Assembly: GCA_030838245.1 (NCBI GenBank) | Contig: JAUTXB010000088.1 | Coordinates: 1 to 6,568 of the forward strand | DNA from: Acidimicrobiaceae bacterium | GTDB taxonomy: Bacteria > Actinomycetota > Acidimicrobiia > Acidimicrobiales > RAAP-2 | Direction: 5' to 3' | DNA length: 6,568 bases | In this document: piece after piece, positions 1-6,217 of the stretch | How the letters are laid out: every line of letters begins with the position of its first letter | How positions within the stretch are numbered: position 1 is the stretch's first letter | Position numbers and translations under genes: made by a program | The notes under the pieces: generated by a model | What the model was told of the DNA's origin: nothing | Seen by the model: only the letters and a program-made list of their open reading frames with translations | Databases searched by the model: none

Positions 1-882
1 AGCCTCATGTCCGGCAGCGTCGACTTGATCCAGACCAGCACCTCGTCGGTGGTCAAGTCGTTGCAGGGCGACATGTCCCTGTCCTACATCGACGACAGGA
101 CCCATCTCGTTGGGGAACCGGACATGAACTGCCTCTTGCTCAACTTGTCCACGCCCCCGTTCAACAACCTGTCCGTTCGCCAGGCGGTGGCCATGGCCAT
201 CGATTCCAAGCAGTACGCCGCAGTCATCGACCAGAACGTGAACCCGCCGTCGAACGGCCCGTTCACCAAGGGCTCTCCCTACTACGCGCCGGACGGCTAT
301 CCGGCGTTCAATCCGGCCAAAGCGAGGAGGTTGATCGCCAAGGTGGCCCACCAGACGGGCAAGCCGGTGTCGCTCAACATCAACCACGTGCCCGACTCGT
401 TCGACTCGAAGATCGGCCAGTTCCTCCAACAGGAGCTGGCCAACGTCGGCATTCAGGTGTCGCTCTCCCCGGTCCAACAGGACCAGATCATCACCACCGC
501 CCTGACCGGGAAGTTCCAGGCTCAGGTGTGGACCCAGTTCTCGGCCACCGATCCCGACCTCAACTACATCTTCTGGAGCCCCACCCAGATCAACTCGGCC
601 TTCTCCATCAACATGGCCCGCAACACCGATCAGGCCATGGAGGCGGCGCTGATCAAAGGGCGCCAGTCGGCCGATCCGGCAACCCGCGCCCAGGCCTACC
701 AGCAGGTGTCCACCCGCATGGCCAAGGACCTGCCCTACATCTGGACCGACCGGAACGTATGGGCGGTAGCCTCACAACCAAAGGTTGAGAACTTCAACAA
801 CCCGACCACACCAGCCGGCAAACCGGCGTTCGGACTGATCGCCGGGGTCATCTGGCCCGGTCAGATCTGGCTGAATTCCTGA
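1..882 (+). CDS. ABC transporter substrate-binding protein, family 5 (C-terminal part; 5' end outside window)
   Basis: The reading frame is open from the first base, so the gene begins upstream and only about 293 C-terminal residues are seen; the ATG at 7 is probably internal. The protein resembles the C-terminal lobe of family-5 (DppA/OppA/NikA-type) extracytoplasmic binding proteins, which capture peptides, nickel or other small ligands for an ABC importer. Typical features are the stretch with LSVRQAVAMAIDS (about residue 58 of the visible part), the NGPFTKGSPYY segment, the FNPAKARRLIAK helix, a LNINHVPDS strand, and ELANVGIQVSLSPV followed by the WTQFSATDPDLNYIFW segment. The C-terminus (MAKDLPYIWTDRNVWAVA) is also typical. 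A signal peptide or lipobox would lie upstream of the window. Full family members have about 500-600 residues. No permease or ATPase gene is visible, so the ligand cannot be assigned. The response-regulator gene follows after only 19 bases, so read-through is possible. Confidence 0.9.
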   Translation, partial: SLMSGSVDLIQTSTSSVVKSLQGDMSLSYIDDRTHLVGEPDMNCLLLNLSTPPFNNLSVRQAVAMAIDSKQYAAVIDQNVNPPSNGPFTKGSPYYAPDGYPAFNPAKARRLIAKVAHQTGKPVSLNINHVPDSFDSKIGQFLQQELANVGIQVSLSPVQQDQIITTALTGKFQAQVWTQFSATDPDLNYIFWSPTQINSAFSINMARNTDQAMEAALIKGRQSADPATRAQAYQQVSTRMAKDLPYIWTDRNVWAVASQPKVENFNNPTTPAGKPAFGLIAGVIWPGQIWLNS

Positions 883-901
883 GCGAGTCACCCATGGAGC
901 C

Positions 902-1579
902 ATGAGCCGCATCCTGATCATCGAGGACGACGAACGAATTCGCTCGTCGATGCGCCTGGCGTTGGAAGACGAGGGCTACACCGTCGACGACGTGGCCAGC
1001 GGGGAAGAGGGCGTGTCCCGCTTCACCGAGCAACCGGCCGAGCTCGTCCTGATCGACTTGATGCTTCCGGGCATCGACGGTTTCGAGGCCTGCCGGACGC
1101 TGCGTCGCCAGAGCACGGTCCCGGTGATCATGGTCACCGCCCGCTCCGACACCCACGACGTGGTCGCCGGGTTGGAAGCCGGTGCCGATGACTACGTGAC
1201 CAAGCCGTTCGTGGCCAAAGAGCTGGCCGCACGGATCCGGGCCCTCCTGCGCCGGGCCCGCCCTGTCGACCACGGCCCCGAGGCCTTGACCTTCGGCGAC
1301 GTGGAGCTCATCCCCGACGCTGGTGTGGTCCGCCGGGCCGGGGTCGAGGTGCACTGCACCCGCACCGAATTCCGGCTCCTGTGCGAGCTGGCCGAGAACC
1401 CGGGCAAGGTGCTGAGCCGCGAGCAGCTGCTCGAGCGGGTGTGGGGGTACGACTATTTCGGTGACGGGCGCCTGGTCGACGTGCACGTCCGACGGCTGCG
1501 CACCAAGGTCGAACCGGACCCGGCCAATCCTCAGTTCATCCTCACCGTCCGAGGCATGGGCTACAAGCTGGCCGTCTGA
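902..1579 (+). CDS. OmpR/PhoB-family response regulator, MtrA-like
   Basis: This is a 225-residue cytoplasmic DNA-binding response regulator, the usual length for the family. The receiver domain covers about residues 1-115, with the acidic pair D9/D10, phospho-acceptor D52 in LIDLMLPGIDGFE, T79 and K101 (YVTKPF). The C-terminal winged helix covers about residues 127-223, including the TRTEFRLLCELAENPGKVLSR segment, the recognition region around RLVDVHVRRLR and the end TVRGMGYK. The stretch from VWGY to GMGYK closely follows mycobacterial MtrA from memory, and the kinase and lipoprotein downstream repeat the mtrA-mtrB-lpqB order. I therefore infer an MtrA-type regulator of envelope, division or osmotic functions, but a paralogous OmpR regulator is possible. 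The ATG at 902 is chosen because it opens directly on the conserved receiver N-terminus; GGAG at 896-899 is a poorly spaced ribosome site. The kinase GTG lies 7 bases after the stop. Confidence 0.95.
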   Translation: MSRILIIEDDERIRSSMRLALEDEGYTVDDVASGEEGVSRFTEQPAELVLIDLMLPGIDGFEACRTLRRQSTVPVIMVTARSDTHDVVAGLEAGADDYVTKPFVAKELAARIRALLRRARPVDHGPEALTFGDVELIPDAGVVRRAGVEVHCTRTEFRLLCELAENPGKVLSREQLLERVWGYDYFGDGRLVDVHVRRLRTKVEPDPANPQFILTVRGMGYKLAV

Positions 1580-1586
1580 GCCCGAG

Positions 1587-3245
1587 GTGACCGGTTCCTC
1601 GTCCGACGCACCGGAGAGCGATCCTCAGATCCTGAAAAGGCCAGATCCGGCCAGACGCCCGCGGGCATGGCTCCGGCGCCCGACCCGCATCCGCACGTGG
1701 TCCCGATTGGGGCTCCGAGCCCGGGTCACCGTCACCTTCGCCATCGGCGCCTTTATCCTGTCGGCACTGTTGGCCGGAATCACCTACTTCGCCGCACGCC
1801 AGGCCTTCGTCAACGAGCGTCAGTCCGCCTCCCAGCACCAGGCATTCGTCAACGCCTCGTTCGTGCAGAACGCGCTCCGGGCGAAAGGGACCCCGCCGGT
1901 CCAACCGCTCGAGTCGGTCGATGCCTTGTCCGGCTCGCGGTCGGTGCTCTACCGCGCCGACACACAGCAATGGTTCAATACGACCCTCTCGGTGAGCCAG
2001 AGCGCCATCCCGGTGGCGATGCGCCGGCTGGTCATCTCGGGGACGCCGGCCACCCAGGTATTCGACCTCGGAGGAACCCCGGAGCTCGTCGTGGGCGTCC
2101 CCCTCAATGCGGTCCAGGCCTCGTACTTCGAAGTCTTCTCCCTAGACGAGCTGTCCCGCACCTTGCGGGTCCTGGCCCTTGCCCTGGGCGCGGCGGCCCT
2201 GGTCACCACGCTGGCCGGTGCCGTTGTGGGTCGCTGGGCCAGCGGCCGGGTGTTACGACCGCTCTCGGGGATCTCGGAGGCGGCCGTGGCCATCGCCGGC
2301 GGCGAGCTGGGCACCAGGGTGGAGGCGGGAGACGACGCCGATCTGAAGGCACTGGCCGCCTCGTTCAACCGCATGGCCGGCAACCTCCAAGGGCGAATCG
2401 AGCGGGAGGCCCGGTTCACTTCGGACGTCAGCCACGAGCTCCGATCACCCCTCACCACACTGTCTGCGTCGGTGGGTGTGCTCGAGACCCACCGGGGCGA
2501 GCTGTCGCCTCAGGCCCAGCGCGCGTTGTCCCTTCTCGAGGCCGACCTGAGCCGGTTCCGGCGCATGGTGGACGATCTGTTGGAGATCTCGCGTTTCGAT
2601 GCCGGCTCGGCCGAGCTGTCGCTCGACGACGTCAGTCCCGGTGAGCTCGTACGGCGGGCGGTGGCTTCCACGTCCCCGATCGGCGAGGACGGCGACCGCC
2701 AACCGGTGGGATTCACGGTTGTGGTCGCACCCGAGGTGGAACCACTGCGGCTTCGAGTCGACAAACGACGATTCGAACGAATCATGGCCAATCTGGTGGA
2801 CAACGCCGGGCTCTATGGCGACGGAGTGTCCCGCGTGGTGGTCGAGAGCGGGCCCGGCTCGGCCGGTTCGGGACCGAACGAGTTGGGAGCGGGGCCGGTC
2901 GCCTCGGTACGGATTGCCGTTGAGGATCGCGGTCCCGGTGTGCCCGACCACGCCCGCCAGCACCTGTTCGAACGCTTCTATCGGGGCCGCGCCTCGGGGC
3001 GCCGAGGCTCGAGCGAAGGGACCGGTCTGGGCTTGTCCCTGGTGGCCGAGCACGTCCATTTGCATGGTGGATCGGTGTGGATCGAGGACGCACCCGGGGG
3101 TGGGGCCAGGTTCGTGGTCGAGTTGCCCTTGAACCCCGAAGCGGTGGCCCCCCGCACCGACGGCGATATCACATCGTTGCCGGGAGGACCCAACGTGGCC
3201 CCAAACGGAGCGCCGCCAACGCCGAGAACAGAGCCAGAAGTATGA
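1587..3245 (+). CDS. Two-component sensor histidine kinase, MtrB-like
   Basis: This is a membrane sensor kinase, presumably the partner of the preceding regulator. The GTG at 1587 gives 552 residues; the frame is open back to 1461, but that would overlap the regulator by over 100 bases. A TTG at 1707 is a shorter alternative that still keeps the first membrane span. Order: basic N-terminal tail; membrane span about 47-70; extracytoplasmic sensor region about 71-194; second span about 195-214; HAMP about 215-268; dimerisation/phosphoacceptor domain with H283 in FTSDVSHELRSPLTTL; then the ATPase domain. The ATPase domain shows the N box N406 (NLVDNAGLYGDG), G1 box D447 (DRGPGVP), F box (LFERFYRG) and G2 box GTGLGLSL (478-485), so all catalytic motifs are present. 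Length and H-box resemble MtrB. The C-terminus is a roughly 30-residue Pro/Gly-rich tail. Its stop overlaps the lipoprotein start (ATGA), implying translational coupling. The ligand is unknown. Confidence 0.95.
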   Translation: MTGSSSDAPESDPQILKRPDPARRPRAWLRRPTRIRTWSRLGLRARVTVTFAIGAFILSALLAGITYFAARQAFVNERQSASQHQAFVNASFVQNALRAKGTPPVQPLESVDALSGSRSVLYRADTQQWFNTTLSVSQSAIPVAMRRLVISGTPATQVFDLGGTPELVVGVPLNAVQASYFEVFSLDELSRTLRVLALALGAAALVTTLAGAVVGRWASGRVLRPLSGISEAAVAIAGGELGTRVEAGDDADLKALAASFNRMAGNLQGRIEREARFTSDVSHELRSPLTTLSASVGVLETHRGELSPQAQRALSLLEADLSRFRRMVDDLLEISRFDAGSAELSLDDVSPGELVRRAVASTSPIGEDGDRQPVGFTVVVAPEVEPLRLRVDKRRFERIMANLVDNAGLYGDGVSRVVVESGPGSAGSGPNELGAGPVASVRIAVEDRGPGVPDHARQHLFERFYRGRASGRRGSSEGTGLGLSLVAEHVHLHGGSVWIEDAPGGGARFVVELPLNPEAVAPRTDGDITSLPGGPNVAPNGAPPTPRTEPEV

Positions 3246-3907
3246 AGGGGACCATGAATGGGGCACGGAGGCATCGGGCACCCGTCGGACGAATTCGGCA
3301 ACGGGTGGCCGTCGTCTTGGTACTGGCAACCCTGATCGGCGTGCTCACCGCCGCCTGTGGCATCCCGACCAGTTCAGGCCCGCAGGCCATCGCCAAGGGC
3401 AACGTTCCCTCCCATCTGCTCAACCCCACCTCTTCCCCGACGTCGACCACCCTCAACCCGCCCGTGGGGGTGACCGAGCAGATCTTTCTGGTCGATCCGA
3501 CCTTGCACCTCATCGCCAGGAACCGGAACATCGCCCCACCCGCCAACCTCTCCCAGGTCCTCAACGCGCTGCTCTTGGGACCAACGGCCGGCGAGTCGCT
3601 CGTGGGCATCCAGAGCTTCGTCAGCGGGAACGCCAACCGGGTGGCGGCAACCGTGGCGAACGGCGTCGCCACCGTCGACTTCGTCGCCAGCCCCGTCCAA
3701 GTGATCGGATCCACCCAGACCCTGCTGGGCATCGCTCAGATCGTCTACACCGCCACCGGGCAACCCGGCGTTACCAGCGTGGCGTTCCAGATCGCCGGAC
3801 AGCCCATCGATGTGCCGACGGCACCGGACGGTGCTCTCGTATCCACCCCGGTCACCAGGCTCCAGTACATTCCGCAACAGCCTGTCCCGGCCGCGGCGAC
3901 ACCCTGA
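3242..3907 (+). CDS. GerMN-domain lipoprotein, short LpqB-like
   Basis: This is a 221-residue predicted lipoprotein. The ATG at 3242 overlaps the kinase stop (ATGA); a second in-frame ATG at 3254 would shorten it by four residues. A basic N-terminus (residues 1-21) precedes a hydrophobic stretch and a lipobox LTAAC with C39 as the lipid-anchored residue, so the mature protein should sit on the outer face of the membrane. After a Ser/Thr/Pro-rich linker, about residues 77-213 form one GerMN domain (EQIFLVD; LNALLLGPTAGES; NGVATVDF; ending near residue 213 after PDGALVSTPVTRLQY). GerMN domains occur in spore germination protein GerM and in actinobacterial LpqB. The post-cysteine motif CGIPTSSGPQAI and the place behind an MtrAB-like pair point to LpqB, which in mycobacteria is encoded next to mtrB and modulates it. 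Classical LpqB is about 580 residues with a large C-terminal propeller-like region; that region is absent here, with an ordinary stop and no sign of a frameshift. Role as kinase accessory is inferred. Confidence 0.88.
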   Translation: MKGTMNGARRHRAPVGRIRQRVAVVLVLATLIGVLTAACGIPTSSGPQAIAKGNVPSHLLNPTSSPTSTTLNPPVGVTEQIFLVDPTLHLIARNRNIAPPANLSQVLNALLLGPTAGESLVGIQSFVSGNANRVAATVANGVATVDFVASPVQVIGSTQTLLGIAQIVYTATGQPGVTSVAFQIAGQPIDVPTAPDGALVSTPVTRLQYIPQQPVPAAATP

Positions 3908-3929
3908 CCGGCGGCGGTGAGGTCGGCCG

Positions 3930-3960
3930 GTCGCCTTACCAGGCGACGCGCGGCGCGTCG
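3930..3960. terminator. Overlapping hairpins between convergent genes (possible terminator)
   Basis: Two perfect inverted repeats lie at the meeting point of the lipoprotein and rsfS genes. GTCGCC (3930-3935) pairs with GGCGAC (3942-3947) around a 6-base loop. CGACGCG (3944-3950) pairs with CGCGTCG (3954-3960) around a 3-base CGG loop. They share bases 3944-3947, so only one can form at a time. The second lies inside the last rsfS codons. Neither is followed by a T-run on either strand, so they do not match a classical intrinsic terminator. GC-rich hairpins without T-runs have been proposed as terminators in actinobacteria, and the convergent position fits that. Confidence 0.3.
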
Positions 3961-4319
3961 GCCCAGAGGTGCTCGAGGTCGTAGTACTCCCGGGCCTCGT
4001 CCATGAACACGTGCACCAGGAAGTCCCCGTAGTCCATGAGCACCCACCGGGCATCGTCGAGCCCTTCGATCCGGATCGGGGCGCGACCTTCGACCTTTTT
4101 CAACTGCAGCTCTACCTCGTCGGCAATGGTCCTGACCTGCCTGGCGTTTCCGCCACTGGTGATCACGAACGCTTCAGTGATGCCGAGGGCGTCACCGACG
4201 GAGAGGATCACCGTTTGCTCACCCAGCTTCGAGTCGGCGGCCTGCGCCGCGAGGAGCGACGCGTCGGGCACCGCGGTGTTGGGCTGGTCCGCGACCGGTC
4301 GGGCAGCTGCAGTTGTCAA
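3936..4319 (-). CDS. rsfS: Ribosomal silencing factor RsfS
   Basis: RsfS (RsfA/Iojap/DUF143 family) binds ribosomal protein L14 (uL14) on the 50S subunit, blocks subunit joining and lowers translation when nutrients are scarce. The TTG at 4319 gives 127 residues, within the family's usual 105-130. Conserved signatures are visible: the ITEAFVITSGGNARQVRTIA segment (47-66), DEVE (67-70), the WVLMDYGDFLVHVF segment (92-105) and EAREYYDLEHLW (108-119). The frame stays open upstream to an ATG-type start at 4433, but that extension is Arg/Cys-rich, overlaps the preceding gene and does not look like protein. The TTG is preceded by AAGGAGG with a 6-base gap, which decides the start. It is the last gene of an apparent operon behind nadD, a common bacterial pairing. 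It ends 28 bases from the convergent lipoprotein stop. Confidence 0.95.
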   Translation of the reverse strand: MTTAAARPVADQPNTAVPDASLLAAQAADSKLGEQTVILSVGDALGITEAFVITSGGNARQVRTIADEVELQLKKVEGRAPIRIEGLDDARWVLMDYGDFLVHVFMDEAREYYDLEHLWADAPRVAW

Positions 4320-4325
4320 AGGGGT

Positions 4326-4332
4326 CCTCCTT
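4326..4332 (-). promoter_or_regulatory. Strong ribosome binding site for rsfS
   Basis: On the minus strand this reads AAGGAGG, a seven-base match to the anti-Shine-Dalgarno sequence of 16S rRNA. It is followed by six bases and then TTG at 4319. It is the best Shine-Dalgarno sequence in the window and fixes the non-ATG start of rsfS. It lies in the 37-base gap after the preceding membrane-protein gene, so rsfS can be initiated independently rather than only by coupling. Confidence 0.85.
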
Positions 4333-4356
4333 CTGGCGCGAGCGCGCCGTTTGTGT

Positions 4357-4695
4357 TCACAACAACGGGGCCGACACGATCGGTCCCGTGGTGGCCACCG
4401 CACCCGACGAAGCGGGGGTGGCCGGACGGTCACGGGCGATGCCGACGATCATGATGCTAATGGCGAGCAGTACGGCCACGACCACCACGCAGACGGCCGC
4501 AGTGACCTGACGCTTCCGGCGGGCCTCTCGCAGGGCCTGGCGTCCGGCCACGGCTGGCGGTTCAGTGGCCACGGCGACCATCGACAGGTCGGCGTCCGTA
4601 GGGGGGGAGGGAGTGAACAGAGGTCCGGGGCGAGCGCCGGGCACGATATCCAGCTCGCCCGTGTCGCTTTCGCTCAGCGTCGTCCATACGCTCAT
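4357..4695 (-). CDS. Small single-span membrane protein, unknown function
   Basis: I do not recognise the family. The ATG at 4695 overlaps the nadD stop (ATGA) and gives 112 residues; an upstream in-frame ATG at 4731 would run deeper into nadD and is less likely. The first 50 or so residues are acidic to Pro-rich with no obvious fold. A basic cluster follows (RQALREARRKRQ, 52-63), then one strongly hydrophobic span (about 64-87, including VCVVVVAVLLAISIMIVGIA) and a short tail of 25 residues rich in Ala, Thr, Pro and Ser. The basic cluster before the span predicts N-inside, C-outside topology; a cleavable signal peptide is unlikely because the span is far from the N-terminus. It is reliable as a gene because it exactly fills the space between nadD and rsfS with coupled spacing. 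In many actinobacteria this slot holds a membrane-anchored LytR/CpsA/Psr-type or LytR C-terminal-like protein; this could be a shortened counterpart, but no such domain is visible. Confidence 0.72.
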   Translation of the reverse strand: MSVWTTLSESDTGELDIVPGARPGPLFTPSPPTDADLSMVAVATEPPAVAGRQALREARRKRQVTAAVCVVVVAVLLAISIMIVGIARDRPATPASSGAVATTGPIVSAPLL

Positions 4696-5285
4696 CTGCT
4701 CGTAGCGTACAGATTTCTGCCGCGAATGCAACGGATAACGGCCTCAGGCACCAGATCGCCGACCGACTGGCCTGCTCCCAGGCGAGAACGAAGCTCCGTG
4801 CTCGACACGTCGAAGGGCGGCACGGGCACCGAGACGGCGTGCCATCCGGGCGGCGGCTTCGCTCGAGGGGCTCCGGGACGGTCGACGACCACCAGCACCA
4901 CCGAGGCGGCCAGCTCGGCCTGCTTGTGCCAGGTCGGGAGCTCGGGCACCACGTCCGCCCCCACCACCAAGAACAGCTCGGATTCCGGATCCAGGCCATG
5001 GAGCTCATCGACGGTGTCGATGGTGTACGACGGGCCGCCACGGTCGATCTCCAAACGGCTCGGCTCGAGCCCCGGCCGACCCGACACGGCCGCCTCCACC
5101 ATGGCATAGCGGTCCTCGGCCGGGGTGACCGAGCGAGTCCCCTCCTTCTGCCAGGGCTCGTTGGCCACCACCAGCAAGGTCCGGTCCAAGTCGAGGGCCC
5201 GGTGGACGGCCTCGGCCGTCTCGACGTGGCCGGTGTGGACGGGGTCGAAGGTGCCGCCGAACACCCCGATGCGCTCGTGTTGCAC
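4692..5285 (-). CDS. nadD: Nicotinate-nucleotide adenylyltransferase NadD
   Basis: NadD transfers AMP from ATP to nicotinic acid mononucleotide, giving deamido-NAD, the penultimate step of NAD synthesis in the cytoplasm. The 197-residue length is typical. The nucleotidyltransferase signature GGTFDPVHTGH (10-20) contains the catalytic H17-x-x-H20 motif, and the C-terminal SSTELR (161-166) is the family's (I)SSTxIR phosphate-binding motif. NEPWQKEG (about 42-49), the D-R-Y-A-M segment and LFLVVGADVVPELPTW (about 104-119) also match. The GTG at 5285 starts two bases after the stop of the upstream oxidoreductase and places GGTFDP at its usual distance from the N-terminus. There is little Shine-Dalgarno character beyond TGAGG at the junction, so translation is probably coupled. 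Its stop overlaps the start of the next membrane-protein gene. Confidence 0.96.
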   Translation of the reverse strand: MQHERIGVFGGTFDPVHTGHVETAEAVHRALDLDRTLLVVANEPWQKEGTRSVTPAEDRYAMVEAAVSGRPGLEPSRLEIDRGGPSYTIDTVDELHGLDPESELFLVVGADVVPELPTWHKQAELAASVVLVVVDRPGAPRAKPPPGWHAVSVPVPPFDVSSTELRSRLGAGQSVGDLVPEAVIRCIRGRNLYATSR

Positions 5286-5287
5286 CC

Positions 5288-6217
5288 TCAGGTGCCGGCG
5301 AGCCGGGCCACCACCGGCGCGAAGGCATCGAGCTCGGCCTCATGAACGACGATGTAGGAGAACCCCATCTCCTCTCGGCGCCGCTGCAGGGTCTCGATGA
5401 TCTCGTCCACCGTGCCCACCAGGGCCATGGGGATCTCCGCCACCGCCTCGGGCGGGGCCGAGAACATGGGGGCCATCTGCTCAAATACCTCGGCGGCGTT
5501 GTCCACCACCTGGACGAAGAAGGTCAGGATCTGCAGCTCGAGCTGGTCGAAGCGGTCGCCGGCCCCGGCCCGCACCCACTCGACCCGTTGGCGGTAGGAC
5601 TCGACCAGGGTGGTCGCGGCCACCTCGGGGCCGACGTAGCCGGCAGCCAGGTTGGGGTTTATCCCCACGATGTCGGCTTCCCGGCCGGCGAAGGTGAGCA
5701 CGCGTTTCCCGCCGCCGCCGATGATGATCGGGGGATGGGGACGCTGGTGCGGCGTGGGCGTGCCCAACGCGTCGGTGACGGTGTAGTGCTTACCGGCCAG
5801 CGTGGCGCGCCCGTCGGTCCACAGTGACTTCATGATGGCCAGGCTCTCGGTCATGCGGTCGATCCGGGTCCCGGGGGGATCGTTGCTCAGGCCCGACTGG
5901 TCGTAGTCGGAGGTCATCCAGCCCGCGCCCAGACCGAACTCGACCCGGCCCTCGGAAAAGAGGTCGAGCGTCGCTACCTCTTTGGCCAGGACCACGGGGT
6001 GGCGATAGTCGTTGCCGAACACCAGTGAGCCGACGCGCAGGTCGGTGGTGGCCTCGGCGGCAACGGTGAGGGCCACCAGTGGCCCGTACTGATCGTCGAA
6101 GTGGTCCGGGATGAACAGGGTCGAATAACCCAATCCCTCGACCTTGCGCGCTATGTCGCGCCACGCCGGACCCGAGGCGGCCTTGTTGAGCTGGACGGCA
6201 AAGCGAAATGGCACCAT
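5288..6217 (-). CDS. LLM-class F420-dependent oxidoreductase
   Basis: This is a 309-residue flavin/F420-type luciferase-like monooxygenase-fold (TIM barrel) protein, near the usual length. Visible family features: an N-terminal strand RFAVQ (5-9), PDHF (37-40), the stretch HPVVLAKEVATLD (73-85), FSEGRVEFGLGAGW (87-100), and PPIIIGGGGKRVLTFAGREADIVG (about residues 163-186). The last region lies where these enzymes bind the cofactor phosphate. It resembles the actinobacterial group described as MSMEG_2516-type F420-dependent oxidoreductases. Substrate is unknown; whether the cofactor is F420 or FMN is inferred from family resemblance. The ATG at 6217 is the only good start, lacks a Shine-Dalgarno sequence and lies 6 bases after a TAGGCT box, consistent with leaderless translation. 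It is the first gene of a tight leftward operon with nadD two bases downstream. Because nadD, not a catabolic gene, follows, context says little about its substrate. Confidence 0.93.
   Translation of the reverse strand: MVPFRFAVQLNKAASGPAWRDIARKVEGLGYSTLFIPDHFDDQYGPLVALTVAAEATTDLRVGSLVFGNDYRHPVVLAKEVATLDLFSEGRVEFGLGAGWMTSDYDQSGLSNDPPGTRIDRMTESLAIMKSLWTDGRATLAGKHYTVTDALGTPTPHQRPHPPIIIGGGGKRVLTFAGREADIVGINPNLAAGYVGPEVAATTLVESYRQRVEWVRAGAGDRFDQLELQILTFFVQVVDNAAEVFEQMAPMFSAPPEAVAEIPMALVGTVDEIIETLQRRREEMGFSYIVVHEAELDAFAPVVARLAGT

Noticed and set aside
848..1486. Minus-strand open frame opposite the response regulator (212 residues).
   Set aside because: It mirrors a clear receiver/winged-helix gene; the translation has no family signature.
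1461..1586. Upstream extension of the kinase frame to an ATG at 1461.
   Set aside because: It would overlap the regulator's DNA-binding domain by over 100 bases and adds non-conserved residues. The GTG at 1587, seven bases after the regulator stop, is more economical.
1667..2644. Open frame of 325 residues on the + strand overlapping the kinase in another phase.
   Set aside because: It is Arg/Gly/Pro-rich out-of-frame translation of the kinase; the kinase frame holds the HAMP, H-box and membrane spans.
2445..3329. Long open frame on the minus strand opposite the kinase and lipoprotein start (294 residues).
   Set aside because: It lies antisense to a kinase with all catalytic motifs. Its translation is compositionally biased (His/Arg/Gly/Pro) with no recognisable domain, as expected from GC-rich antisense frames.
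4320..4433. N-terminal extension of RsfS by 38 residues.
   Set aside because: The extension is Arg/Cys/Pro-rich, overlaps the membrane-protein gene and ignores the strong ribosome site just before the TTG at 4319.
4601..4611. G-rich run (seven G, A, three G) considered as a slippage site or G-quadruplex.
   Set aside because: It lies inside an intact reading frame on the other strand, encoding Pro/Ser/Thr codons. There are too few separate G-tracts for a convincing quadruplex and no sign of a frameshift.
4036..5109. Long + strand open frame of 357 residues across rsfS, the membrane protein and nadD.
   Set aside because: It is antisense to nadD and rsfS, both securely identified by motifs. 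The translation is low-complexity Ser/Thr/Arg-rich with no domain.
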